Assembly (NCBI GenBank): GCA_008933995.1
Contig: WARS01000051.1
Location: 1 to 64,000, forward strand
Source: Datnioides undecimradiatus
Lineage: Eukaryota > Chordata > Actinopteri > Lobotiformes > Datnioididae
Reading direction: 5' to 3'
DNA length: 64,000 nt
The first letter of the stretch is position 1. The number at the start of each line of letters is the position of its first letter. The translations under genes were made by a program, and so were the position numbers. Shown here piece by piece: positions 11,446 through 22,647 of the stretch. Under the pieces are notes generated by a model that saw only the letters and a program-made list of their open reading frames with translations, did not search any database and was not told where the DNA came from.

Positions 11446-13078
11446 ATGGTGAAACAAGCAGAGAAGATGATGCTGTGCCTTGTGAAGGTTTCCCTGCTCT
11501 GCTCTGTGTGTAAGTAACAAAAAACACTTGTGAGATCATGTTTTATGTGTATTAAAATGTATTATGTTTTTTTTTTTTTTTTTTGCATTTCTTTCAGGTG
11601 GAGAACACATGGGTAAAGTCTCACAGCCTGCTTCTTTGCAAACAGTGGAGCTGGGACAAACGGTTACTATCACATGCTGCATTAACAGTACTTTAAGAAT
11701 ACGGGTATGGTACAAACTAAACACTCGGAGGAGACTGCAACTGGTGGCCTCGGTGGACTCTCTTTATAATCTGGCAACATTCAGAGAGCAATCACATCGT
11801 TATTTAATCGAATCTGACAGCATCAGCAGTCATCTGAGCATATCTGCAGCAACATGGGACGACGTTGGAACGTACTTCTGTGGAGTGCTGTCCTTAAACC
11901 ACATTATATTTGAATCAGGAACCTTTCTGATGATAAAAGGTGTTTATTGTCTGTGGTTTATCATTCTTACTGATTGTGATCATTTCAGCTGAAGAAATGA
12001 TAACAATTTGGTTTCCCTCCCAAGGTGCACACATGACGAGTGACTCTGTTGTCCAGCAGCCAGAGTCTGAGACGGTCCAGCCAGGAGGCTCGGTGAATCT
12101 CAGCTGTTCTGTTCACATTGGCCAGTGTGCAGCAGAGCAGACTGATGTCATGTGGCTGAAAAACTCCCATCATTCCACTCCACAAATGATTTACTCCGCA
12201 GGAAGTAAGAACCCCATCTGTCAGAGCACAGAGAGTGGACAAACCACCTGTGTGTACAACCTTCTCCTGAGGAACCTGAGCTCTGATGAAGCTGGAACCT
12301 ACTACTGCGTTGCAACCTCATGTGGACAGATACAGTTTGGAAATGGGACCGGGATTAATATTCACAGTAAGAAGGAAACAGTCAGTTAAGAGAAAAATAT
12401 TTGCTGTATCAAATAGTTTTATACTTGAGTTCATGTTTTTTTGTCCAAATCTATCGTGTTTCAAGGACACGTTCTCCTCCCCATATATGATCTGAGTCCA
12501 GCTGTTCTTGCACTGATTCTGTCAAACATCATTCTTGGGATGGTGGTCCTTTTACTTGTATGCACGCTTTGCAAGAAGCAGGAGAAAGATGTCGCTGGTA
12601 TGTAAAACTATGTATCATGTTGAATATCTGTCCTATATCTGAAGCCAAAGCAGAGTGACATGCTGTGTTGTGTTCTGCATCTACTAGCACTGACAATAGT
12701 TTTCTGTGTTTCCAGGAGCATCCATATCCAACGCTGGATCTCTAGAAGGCAATCAGGTTATCCATTTTTGTTTTTTTGTTTTTTTACCTTTTTTGTATTC
12801 TGATTTGTATTTTACTGAAACAGATCCTCATGCGGTGGAATATACAGTGTCTCAGTCACAGGCATGAGCATTAAGTATGTATCTGAGTCTTAACCCGCCA
12901 GGTGTGGTGAATCAGACATATGCATTTTTATGCCTTTCAGACTGAAAATGCAGTTATCTACGCAACCGTGAGGTCAGCTCCTCGAGGTTCCTCCTGCAGA
13001 CGAGCTCCTGCGACACACAGCAGAGACACAGTGGTTTATTCTGACATCCTGTCAACGAGGCGACAAATCAATAGTTAG
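11446..13078 (+). CDS. nitr: NITR with V and I domains and two ITIM-type motifs (364 aa)
   Basis: Exons 11446-11509, 11598-11939, 11989-12366, 12466-12597, 12716-12756 and 12941-13078 total 1095 nt, fully in frame. The signal exon may start at 11446 or at the inner MM at 11467, which gives a more compact leader (MMLCLVKVSLLCSV). Residues 22-135 are the V domain (VWYKLN, DVGTYFCG, FESGT in place of FGxGT). Residues 136-261 are the I domain, with six cysteines and FGNGT. A charge-free span lies at about 274-297, followed by CKKQEK. The tail has VIYATV (Tyr326, ITIM) and VVYSDI (Tyr352, ITIM-like). The V-I intron is only 49 bp. It is probably an inhibitory receptor. Residues encoded from 11814 to the end of the I exon are almost identical to the pseudogene at 2113-4152. 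Confidence 0.93.
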
Positions 13079-13242
13079 AAAGTTCCCATGAAGTATTACA
13101 TCTGGACACTTAAGCACGTGCATGGGACATCCTTTTTTTTTCTGAGTGGGCTGCACAGAAACTGCGAATTCTCCCCTGCTGAGGCATTGTGGCCTCTGTT
13201 CAGATTTTTGTTTTGAAAAATGAATTTAAAAATGACTTGTCA

Positions 13243-13248
13243 AATAAA
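13243..13248 (+). terminator. Polyadenylation signal AATAAA
   Basis: Lies 165 nt after the stop at 13078. Confidence 0.6.
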
Positions 13249-13259
13249 AATAAGGTCAG

Positions 13260-14680
13260 AAATAGATTTCTTAGTAATGGTGAGACTAATGAAGACACAA
13301 TTGTTTGGGGGATGACTATTATTTTATACAAGCATTCAAAGGCTTAAACAAAACATAACATCCTACAGCAACAGCACATGAACTCAGGCAAACTGAGCAT
13401 AACAAATTTACTCTGTGGATTATTGTGTTTTTAGAAATTCATCAATAAAACTTGCAAAACAACGTAATTATTTTATTCTCAGTCTATTTAATGGTTATTA
13501 TAACTGCATATTTGGTGAATATGTGAATCATTGTAATTCCAAAGGAAACTACACACTGGCATGTAGCCATGTGGGCACTCGATTTCCTGCAGAGACAAAC
13601 ATTTGAACTGAACGAGACGTTTTGTCGAATTAGTTTCACCTGTGAATCTGGGTGTCCAGTGAAGAAGGTCAATTTCCTTTAAGAAGGGGACGGCGTGGAT
13701 TGCCCAGCCCCGTGTCACAGCGAGCCGATCCGATGTGCCACGACTGACACTGCCAGCAAAGGCAACTGAATAAGAGCAACCTTCTCCACAGAAGAAGAAC
13801 ATGAAACTCACAGGAAAAAAGCAAGTAAGTGGACCAAGTGGATTTATTGATTAGTTGTTATTCATTCAACATAGAATTTCAAAAATCCCATTTAAGTAAA
13901 CATAGTATTTAAGGTTAAAAAAATATTCCTAACTGAGAATTGGATTTTTGGCACGTAGGAAACAAATATTACATACTTTTTTCCAACATAGTAGCGACCA
14001 CTTTTGTGCCCCGCCAAGGGTTAATTTGTTTTAAGTGTCTGTGCTTAACTACTTCATCGAGGACACAAGCCACAGGGAGGATATTTCTTTTTTGTTGTGT
14101 GTCGCAATTTGCATAATTTATTGAACAACATAAACCATAAAAAAAAGATATTTGCATGAGGGGTTGTATAAGGGTTCTTGTGGGTTTCATTGTTTCTCTT
14201 TCACGATGCCGCGCTGACATTTAATTACGGAGGTCGCTGGTGAGAGAGGAGAACTTTGTGTAGAAGTTCTGATTAAAGGTGCCCTCTTTGTCTCTCCACG
14301 TAGGTGGTTTCTGGCAGGATGTCCTCATTTTGCTGCGGCACTTTCAGTTGATCACAGCAGCCTATTTCTGAGATCAATATGTTGAGATGCAGACGTTTAT
14401 TGATGTTCCACAACACAGTGAGTTTAACCACAGCAAAATCTTGTGAGAAAAGAAATCACAGACGTTGCGCAGCGCTGCTGTGGTTAGCAAAACCTGAAAA
14501 CATCCTGAGATGATTAGACAATAGATTTTTGTTTTGTTGCGGTTTTAATTATTTATTGTATGCTTTAATTACACTGCATGAGGAAAAAAACAATACTTAG
14601 CTTTCATAAAGAAGTGCAATACAGACAGTAACAAAATTATGCACATCCATTGTTAAATTTGTGTAATTTGTGGTACAATG
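13260..14680. other. Intergenic between convergent NITRs
   Basis: This is the convergent space between the plus-strand NITR and the minus-strand NITR. A minus-strand open segment ending with TAA near 14272 reads EDILPETTYVERQRGHL after an AG at about 14330. It could be a relict tail exon of the minus-strand gene, but its phase does not fit the visible donor. Nothing else is recognised. Confidence 0.4.
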
Positions 14681-14683
14681 TAT

Positions 14684-14689
14684 TTTATT
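14684..14689 (-). terminator. Polyadenylation signal (AATAAA on minus strand)
   Basis: Begins 20 nt beyond the TGA of the minus-strand NITR, consistent with transcription ending without a further tail exon. Confidence 0.4.
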
Positions 14690-14708
14690 TGAAACACATA
14701 CTCTGCAC

Positions 14709-16166
14709 TCACTTGCTCTTTCTGATGTAAACCAAGAGACAAATAGTCACAAAGAACAAGAGAACGCCAGTTCTGATGATGGAGAGCCAGACCAAGATTC
14801 TCATCTGTGCCGTTTGGTCTCCACAATCACCAGCGACGTGCAGCGTGCTTCCCTTACCGAACAGTATCTCCCCACAGGAGGCCACAGCGCAGTAGTACGT
14901 CCCAGCATCAGAGGTACTCACGCTGATCTTCTGCAGGTGGTAGACGCAGCTCTGTGAAGGCGCCGCAGAGATGTCCGTGTGAAGGACCCCTTGGCGAGGT
15001 CCGTGCCTGAACCAGTAAACAGCGTGGTCTCCATCACAGCTCCCAGTCTGCACTGTGCAGTTGAAAGTCACTGAGCCTCCGGGGTGGATGATCTGAGATG
15101 CCGGCTCCTGGACTATTTCCTTAAAGTTGTCTTCTGCAATCCACACAGGAAACATGATGTATTTATTATCTTAATTTGGATTTTTGGAGCACATTAAGTC
15201 TTTGGCCTTGAATTTTTTTCTTTTTAACCCTTGTATTTAAATTAGCCCGTTCTTCAGTCACTGAGTAATGCTCTCCACACACATTTTACAACAAGTACTG
15301 TAAAATATAATTTGTCTTGACTAAATATGTAGTTATTTTTATTGGTCTTTCACAAATAACATGAATTCATGGTGAAAAAATATAAATGAATATACTGCCT
15401 CTTTCAAATTGAATAACAATCTAAAAATATGCAGGTATTTTATATTTAAAAGTTCAATGTATTTATATGTTTGTTAGTATTAAGCCACTGTTCTGTAGAT
15501 TGTTCATATGCAGTGTTACATTATATCTTGCTGTTTAACATTATAATTTTGACCTTTCCCTTGAAGAAAATGAGCTCTTTGCCGATCTTTCGTGTGAAAA
15601 AAACCTGAAATCTGATCGTTTGGAATGCAAAACTCACACAACCTCAGCAGGCCAAGGCAAAGAAAAATAAAAACCACAATACCTTTGACGCTTAGGAACA
15701 CTCCCTCTCCAAAGTAAATGACGTTGGAGTGTGAGTTTCCACAGAAGTAAGTGGCTGAATCTGACAGTTGTACGTCAGAGATGTTTAAATGATTCGTCCC
15801 TTCCTTCATTTGCACAGAGAAACGATGGCTCTTCTCCAGCCAGTGGTGGACTTTGGATGGTTTATCAAACTTATAAATTGAAGAAATGAGCTCAGGTTGA
15901 CCTCCTAAGGTCTGTCGGTACCAGGAGAAGTGCATTGCCACCTGGCTGTCATAGAAGCAATGTAAAGTCACATTGTCCCCGACACTGGCAGATATAATCC
16001 CAGTGTCCTGTTTGACTGCTGCCACCCAGAACACTGCTAAGAGACAGGTGAAGGAGACATAATGTAATAGAAATATAACCTGGCATATAATGATTAAAAT
16101 CACACTCTGAATGAATATCATATCAGCAGACTTACATGCACCACAGAGGATCACACACAGGTACAT
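14709..16166 (-). CDS. nitr: NITR, activating-like: Arg in membrane span, no tail motif (269 aa)
   Basis: Exons on the minus strand are 16166-16136, 16036-15683 and 15133-14709, together 810 nt in frame. The acceptor at 16036 could also be 16033; both keep frame. The signal exon begins MYLCVILCGA. V domain residues 11-128 include HFSWYRQTLGGQPEL, DSATYFCG and the J-like FGEG. The last exon holds the I domain (YWFRHG, GTYYCAVASCGEILFGKG), the membrane span and a four-residue RKSK tail, with no intron between them. Arg249 sits inside the hydrophobic span (WLSIIRTGVLLFFVTICLL). In zebrafish, Nitr9 has a charged span and signals through Dap12, so an adaptor-coupled activating role is likely (inferred). 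The I domain is shortened and has five cysteines instead of six. A weak donor (aa/gtgagt) overlaps the stop, so a longer spliced tail is possible. Confidence 0.9.
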
Positions 16167-16241
16167 TGTTTCAGAGATCTGAAGAAGTGAACGTTTTGAG
16201 TGGAAGAGCAGATGACAGCTTTAAAAACAAGGTTAAATTTG

Positions 16242-16246
16242 ATTGG
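16242..16246 (-). promoter_or_regulatory. CCAAT box of minus-strand NITR
   Basis: On the minus strand AGCAACCAATCAAA lies about 76 bp upstream of the ATG. The preceding CTTAGCAAC resembles half of an RFX X-box, but this is a weak match. Confidence 0.4.
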
Positions 16247-16269
16247 TTGCTAAGAGGGTCGAGCACTTA

Positions 16270-16940
16270 GCACTCAACATCCGTCTTGGTCGCAGAAGGA
16301 GGTGACAGTTATACAGAGCACATAAATCTGCAGGTTAGTCTACTGTGACGTCCCCACCTCTCCTGGCTGCTTTGCCAGCTGCTAGTCTTTGTCTGTTTTG
16401 TGTTGCCCTGTAGGTGTGGTTGAGTCGAAGCCTTTTGGGAACACCTGGGACATCTCACCGGTTGTCTGTGAGCTTGAGGCTTGTATGTAGTAGGTATAGG
16501 TAGGTATGTAGGATATGCATCAATATGTTTGTTTTTGTTTTGCTTTCTATTACATTGCACAAAGAGAAAGACGAAAGAACACCACCGTGAGAGTCAGTAG
16601 GTTACAGATATTTGGTGGAGAAGGCTTTGAGCTTTTAACCTGGATTATTCAATATACAGCACCTTTCCAACGAATGGGTTTCCCATTCACAGTCATAAAA
16701 ATGCCTTTGCTCTGGTATGGTTATATGCACAATAAGAAACTTTGTATTAATAACTGGTTTACTTCCCTGCAGCCTCAGTAAATATTGGTATTAAATAATT
16801 TTGAGCACCATTTATCTCCTCTGTGTACAATCCTAACAGTGAGGCCTCAATCTGTGATGGAGCTTGAAAGGAAAAATTATAATTGAGCACTAACTTGTCT
16901 GTTGTTTCGCTTAATTTCAATTAAGTGGATTCATCCCCTA
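16270..16940. other. Intergenic; no gene recognised
   Basis: Short unsupported open frames only. No Ig-like exon or repeat was recognised. Confidence 0.45.
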
Positions 16941-16949
16941 TCGACAAGT

Positions 16950-17560
16950 GCAACCCCCCACTTGCTGGTCCGCTCTCATGTACACTCAAACCACTGCAAA
17001 TGATCCAGAATGCAGCAGCTCGTCCGGTCTTTTAACCAAAGCTCATGTCACTCCCCTGGCTCCCAGTCGCTTCTCGCATCAAATTAAAATTGTTGACGCT
17101 TGCCCACAAAACCATAACTAAAACTGCTCCCAATTAGTTGAACCCCCTCATCCAGGTCTATACTCCATACCACTCTCTACGCTCAGCCAATGGAACACTT
17201 CTAGTCCCAACATCACAACAGGGCCCAAAATCACAAGCTAGACTCTTCTCCTCTGTTGTCCCCCAGTGGTGGAACAAGTTACCTAACTCCATTCGATCCA
17301 CAGAGTCCCTCACAGCATTCAAGAAACTGCTCAAGACCCTATTGTTTTCCAAATACCTACTCTCGTAACAAGCACTTAAAAAAATGTGCTTGACATCAGC
17401 ACTACCTGTCGACACCTTGGTCCTACTGGACTCAGAACATTTCTTAGTTTTTGTCCCCATTGCTTTTCCTACTAGATCTCTGCTTGTGTTGTACCTATTC
17501 TATATGTACGTCGCTTTGGGAGAAAGCTTCTGCCAAATGACAGTGTAGAATTGTAGAACT
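16950..17560 (+). mobile_element. L2-clade LINE, 3' end
   Basis: The frame 17138-17368 reads YHSLRSANGTLLVP...QWWNKLPNSIRSTESLTAFKKLLKTLLF, the usual C-terminus of fish L2-type ORF2 proteins. It is followed by the characteristic tail word at 17508-17541 (GTCGCTTTGGGAGAAAGCTT, CTGCCAAATGAC) and a short TGTAGAA repeat. The element is heavily 5'-truncated with stops upstream. It ends directly against a receptor V-exon fragment at about 17565, so it appears to have inserted into that exon. Confidence 0.8.
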
Positions 17561-17564
17561 GTAG

Positions 17565-18900
17565 AATCTGACTCTGGACTGTATCTCTTTGGATTTTACA
17601 CTGATAATCATAAAAACACTGCCACCACAACACATTTAAATGCTCAAGGTAAGATTGTAGTTAAGACTTCCCCAACAACTGCAGCCAGAAATAAACTGGG
17701 TAAACTCAGCTATATATATAAACCACAGTTTATGATTTTAAAGCTGTATATAGACACACAATGAGTTCATTGTTCCATTAGTTTAACTTGAGAATATATT
17801 ACAGTTATAGTTACAGTTTCAGTTGTCTGTAAGTATAGTTAAAAAAGGGTTATTCTGAAATTCAAATATTAGCCCTGGGGGGTATGGCAGTTTTCAGTTT
17901 AGTCAATGAGTTTTGTTGAGTTTTAATTGATATTGTGCAACACAGCTGGCGATCTATTAAAAACCACATTTTAGGCTTAGCTACAGTATGGTTAATACGT
18001 ATTTTCATTTAAATGACTCCTTTGTGGTAAAAAATCAGTGTGACTGTGTGATAGGATATGTGGCTGTAGATACCCTGATTTACAAAACCTGAATCAACAC
18101 AAGCGCTGCAGCACTGAAGTTCCTTCCAAAGACTTGTAGTCAGAGGCCTTCATCAGAGCGAGGAGACTCAGGTTATCTCTGCTGCCACCACATAAACTCA
18201 GGAAGGAACTGGAACTTCAGCGGTGAGTTCAGCTTGTGAGAAGTGCTGCTCTGTCATAATGACATGACATCTCATTGTATTTGGCGTCCTTTGGGTCATG
18301 CATGGTTCTTTCGTGGTCAAAGTGTCTTTCTTGTTTTCCTACCGCTGATCTTCATCTGAGAGGAGCTAGAACATATTTGATGTTTAATGTCACGAGTCAA
18401 ATGGTTTGCAGTTGGAGGGGATAGTGAGTGAGATACACGTCATTTCTCAGGAATCGGCATCACAGTGTGGTCTGAACACAGTGTAAAAGTCACAAGTCAA
18501 ACCTTTGAAGTTAGTGACAACTAAAGTCTCTGCAACAGGAAGCCATGAACATAAACATCAAACAACATGAAACAGCCAAGACTGACACTACTTAAGAATT
18601 AACTTCAGGTCTATAGGGTACTAGCTGGTTGAAACATGTCACGTAATAATTTGATGTAAATGATTAGTAAGTCGTTGTGTAGTTTAAGGTAACCTTGCAT
18701 ATGTGACCATGCACTGACTCTTATTTATAGGCTCTGGACTCTGAAAGATGCAGTACTGATCTTCCATCTGAAAACATACAGAAGTGGAACAGCGACGTTA
18801 TGTATGCTGCGACTAAACAACCTGAAAGTGATCCAAGTTGTTTGACTCACTGTATCACATTCCTGGATGGACATTTCACTCATTAGTCTGTTACAGGAGG
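17565..18900 (+). pseudogene. Fragments of a single-V receptor gene (V-exon end and tail exons)
   Basis: 17565-17650 reads DSGLYLFGFYTDNHKNT and ends in a phase-1 donor (caag/gtaaga). It matches the 3' end of receptor V exons, but the essential YFCG cysteine is Phe. Near 18160-18196 a segment ends SAATT-stop followed by ACTCAGGAAG, as after the tail of receptor J (VVYAATT-stop). At 18731 an acceptor precedes ALDSERCSTDLPSENIQ...SDVMYAATKQ, a second tail-like exon. These are remnants of at least one receptor unit, truncated 5' by the L2 LINE. Confidence 0.65.
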
Positions 18901-19209
18901 AAAGTAAAGTGGGGAAAAACGACTACTGGCAATCTGCAATGAGTGAGAATCTACGTCATGTCTGGATGACACTTCTATTTTACTATAACTGCAGTATTGC
19001 CTCTGGCCAGCAGAAGCATTAGTGAGCCCTGTTCTACTGAGCACCTCTTCAGGTGGTCATTGAAGAAGAAATCCAGTACCATCTTTGATGGTTTGTACAG
19101 GCTTCAATGGTAGTAACCTCTCTTTGTCATTGTCAATTATGTGTTTTCTTCCTTTTTGTTGAAGTCATGAGGTTTTGTTGAACTTTTATCTTTCTCTTGA
19201 CACAATTGG

Positions 19210-19510
19210 TCTTTCACCATTGAATACAGACACAGAAATAAATAAACACTGGCCTAGGCTTGGTCATGACAATAAAAGAAATACTATATTTGTACAGATT
19301 TGTTGGAAAAAAACAAAGTGATAAGACTAACCTGCAGGCAACAAACAGCAACCACACAAACACTGCTTTCCAGCCATAACCACACACACCAAACACCTCG
19401 CAGGTGCAGCAAGAATGAAGCTGCTCAAAAAGCTACAAGGACATGTGAACATCCTCACACTCTGTTCCACTACTCCACATCACTCCACACACACTGACCA
19501 TCTTACCTTC
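19210..19510 (+). repeat. Low-copy unit repeated upstream of receptor genes
   Basis: A block with TCATG(A/G)CAA(T/G)A, TGCAGGCAACAA and GGTGCAGCAAGAATGAAGCTG recurs at about 26000-26470, 28930-29440 and 34370-34860, each time ahead of an A-E type receptor. In the longer copies it ends with CATTGCAATAAATGATTTTC. It marks the boundaries of the tandemly duplicated units and has no coding content that I can defend. Confidence 0.65.
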
Positions 19511-19708
19511 ACAACATGTGTCTGCTTTCAGGCTTGTGGAAACCCATACAGAAAAGCAACACCTGACAAATGCATGCATCTTGAAGAGATAATTGTAAAA
19601 TATAATCCTTAACCCTGAAAAACACATTCGGCATCAACAGTATTTTTTCTCACAGTATATCTGTCTACAATCAGGTTGGACAAAGACATAAATAACTTAA
19701 CATAAACT

Positions 19709-19718
19709 CCACCTCCTT
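19709..19718 (+). promoter_or_regulatory. Shared receptor promoter motif CCACCTCCTT (gene A)
   Basis: Lies 78 bp upstream of the ATG at 19787, inside a block almost identical in A, B and C. Versions of the motif also precede the divergent genes G, H, I and J. Confidence 0.5.
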
Positions 19719-19786
19719 ACATAGATAGCACTCTGACTGGAGCTCACTTCAGTTGTGGACAGCGCAGAGCTACAGCCGCACACACC

Positions 19787-20468
19787 ATGAACAACTTTGC
19801 CTTGATAACAGCTTTAAGCCTCTTCAGTGAGTACTGCCAATGCATGACTATTAACTATATTCACAACTTTGATGACTCTAAACCTCCAGATTGGAAACAA
19901 ATAACTTAAGTAAGTAAGTAATGTAAAAGTATTTACAACTTTCTGTCCTTTATTTTCTCTGCTGTTTGTTTCAGACTGAATCACCGTCTCACTTTCTGCA
20001 TCTCAGACGGTGGAGGCTCAGCCTGGGGAAGAAGTCATACTAATGAGCAACAACATGTCCAACTATGATTCTCCTACAGTCTGGTTCAGATTGGTTAAAG
20101 GGAACAAACCTAGCTGTATCTCTGTTAGGGTTAGCTCAAACGGCATAGTTAAATACTGTGAGAGATTTTCTAATAGAACATTTGAAATGAGCTGCAATTC
20201 TTGTTTTTTTAAGCAGAGGTGACGGAACATCCAAAGTGATGATTGTGATCCTGGGTCGTTTGACCTGTTTCCTCATCATTTGTCTGGTTGTTAAAATCAG
20301 GAAACTTCAGACAGGTACTTTTCACAGTCAACCTCACATTCAGCTTTGTTGCCAGTGGAAATGTTCTAAAGACAAACTTCTCCCAAAGACCATGATCAAT
20401 CGACTGACCAGAGGTTTTCTTTATCTTATTGCTGATAAAGACCAACAGAATCAAGAGCAACAAGAGGT
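19787..20468 (+). pseudogene. Receptor A: single-V receptor pseudogene
   Basis: The signal exon 19787-19826 (MNNFALITALSLF) is intact. The V exon starts at 19975, but its second codon, TGG (W) in receptor B, is TGA here (19977-19979). The V exon then runs to FEMSCN and jumps at about 20196 straight into what is intron sequence just before the membrane exon in B. About 0.5 kb is therefore deleted, removing the YFCG end, donor, stalk exon and intron. The membrane exon is recognisable (VMIVILGRLTCFLIICLVVKIRKLQT), followed by a small tail exon with its donor near 20467. The last ITIM exon is missing, replaced by the gypsy element from about 20503. Confidence 0.85.
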
Positions 20469-21080
20469 GAGTCCTCTTTTAACATTTTCTGTTACAGAGT
20501 CTTACCCAGCCAACTCCAACCCCCTCGCTGCGGCCATCCACTCCCAGGGCGTCCATCTGAATGAGCAGGAGAGCCAGATCTCCTCACTTCACCTGGGTGT
20601 GGGGAGGCTAGTCGGATGCCAGGAAAACTTCCAAGCTGCCATGTCTTCCCAGGTGGGGCTCCTGACAGCTCAAATGCAGCAAGTCCTCACCCTTCTCGCC
20701 AAGGACTTACCGCTGGCAGTAGATGCCGCCGGGGCAAGTGCTCCCCTGGCGACGCCACCCGCCATGTTACGACTCGCACCCCCCGAGAAGTTCTCCAGAG
20801 AGGTAGGAGACTGTCGTTCATTTTTTACAGACTGTGAGATGCATTTAGATCTCATTCCCTCAGCCTTCCCCACAGAGCAGGCGAGGGTGGCATGATCTCC
20901 TACCTCACCGGCAGGGCCAGAGCCTGGGCCACCGCAGAATGGTCCTGAGGATCTCCGATCTGCGAGACAACGTGAGACTTTGTTAACGCCTTGAGGCAGG
21001 CATTCGACCCGGTAGTACTGAATCGTGAGAAAGCCAGAGAGTTAAGCAATATCAGACAGGGCACGGACTCAGTTTGCGAC

Positions 21081-22390
21081 CAATGTTCCCTCTAATTTTT
21101 CATATGTCTGGGCATACAGACAATCTCCCTGAGTACACTGAGGACCACTGTGAGCAACATCAGATGTGCACGCTGTGGCCACACACCAGTATCACACCTG
21201 GGATCATAGCAAGTTTCATGGCTTATTAAAAGAATCAAATTACAACAGCAATTTCCATTAGTTTACCTTTAATATAACTGATTTGGCCCACTTAAAATGA
21301 AAAAGACAAAAATCTTGTTGTTCGTGAGATGTGTAATATGTTATATGTGAGAGTCCTGCTTTGGCCTGGGTGAGGTCCAGTTGTGGCCTGGATGAGGGTC
21401 CTGCTCTGGAAGAAATGAGACATATTTCAGACATAACATTTTGTTCACATTAAAACATTCACATTTTCCACAATGACGTGTGCTGTAGCTTGTGATACAG
21501 TGTCTTTTATTAGCATTTCTACTACCCATAAATGATCTAGTCGTAATGGAATTTAATGATTAATATCCATGAATAAAACATCTTAATAAATGTCACTAGA
21601 ATATGCACAAATCTGACTTAAATTTTACCTTATTTTTCACGTCTATCCTTCTCACTTCTCCAATGGTTGTACACTTTGTCCAGGTTGATGGCTCCGTCTG
21701 CTTCTTGCTTTGACTTTATGCGCATCAGCTGGTCCAAATGTGCCACTTCAAGACGATTTCTGGATGCTGTTTTGTTATGATTTTCCCATCCTGAGTCTTC
21801 GTACAATTCCAACAGTATTCAAATGACTTTTCTGCTGAATGTGTCGCTTGAGGTAGTCCAACTTCCATTCAGTCCACATTTTTCCTTCAGAAAACTTGCT
21901 TGCTACTTTGGCTTCGCTGTATGTTTTGCAGAGCAGACCTTTCTTACTCGAAAACGAAAAAATCTCACCCAGTTTCACTGCTTGTTCTTCTGTTTGCACA
22001 TACTCCGACAGCCATTCCATCTTAAAAGAAGCACATTTCATTTTTTACTTTGGTTTGGTGAGTGGATGTATCACTGCCCGTTCGTTTCGCCATGATAAGG
22101 GGTTAGCATTAGCGTCTCTTAACTTCGCTGCACTGTTATTACCTAGACAACCTGCACGGTGCCACAGCGTGTATGGGCAGGGCACGTACACAAGTACTGT
22201 CACTGCCATGATTGGCTGCGTACCGTAAGTGAATCATATCGTATCATTGGCTGGACACCTGTCACTCACTGAGTTACACTGCAAAATGGTACAGAAAAAA
22301 AATGTTATAGGTCTAATTAATTTACAGTGCGCTGCATAGATTTTCTTGTGCGCTGAGAATGTGCGAGCAGTGCGCAATTGCGCAAGCTGC
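21081..22390 (-). mobile_element. Internally deleted hAT-like (ZNF862-like) DNA transposon inside gag
   Basis: This segment interrupts Gag exactly between the codons for VCD and YAIRF. On the minus strand, 22041-21775 encodes an N-terminal zinc-finger-like region (CASFKMEWLSEY...WTEWKLDYLKRHI) and 21812-21630 encodes a C-terminal end (HLDQLMRIKSKQEADGAINL). Both are familiar from fish ZNF862-like/hAT transposase relatives, with the catalytic middle deleted. The left end starts CAATGTTCCCTCTAA; I could not match a clear inverted repeat at the right end. The adjoining Gag segment (22 bp, TACGCGATACGG...) is tandemly duplicated at 22391-22434. Confidence 0.6.
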
Positions 22391-22647
22391 TACGCGATAC
22401 GGTTCCGCACCCTACGCGATACGGTTCCGCACCCTGGCTGCGGACAGCGAGTGGAACAACGCAGCCCTATACGACATATTTTTGAAAGGGCTTTCTGACC
22501 AAATTCAGGATTTACTAATCCCCAATGAGTTACCGGCCATCCTTGATGAACTAATTACATTAGCGATCAGGACGGACAACCATTTGCAGGAGGGAAGGAA
22601 GTTCCACTCCAGGCCACGCCCCCGGTTTCCCGCGGAGCCGCGTGTGG

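Noticed and set aside
13488..13811. 107-codon minus-strand frame between NITRs
   Set aside because: No Ig cysteine/tryptophan pattern, and its splice borders do not fit a NITR exon.
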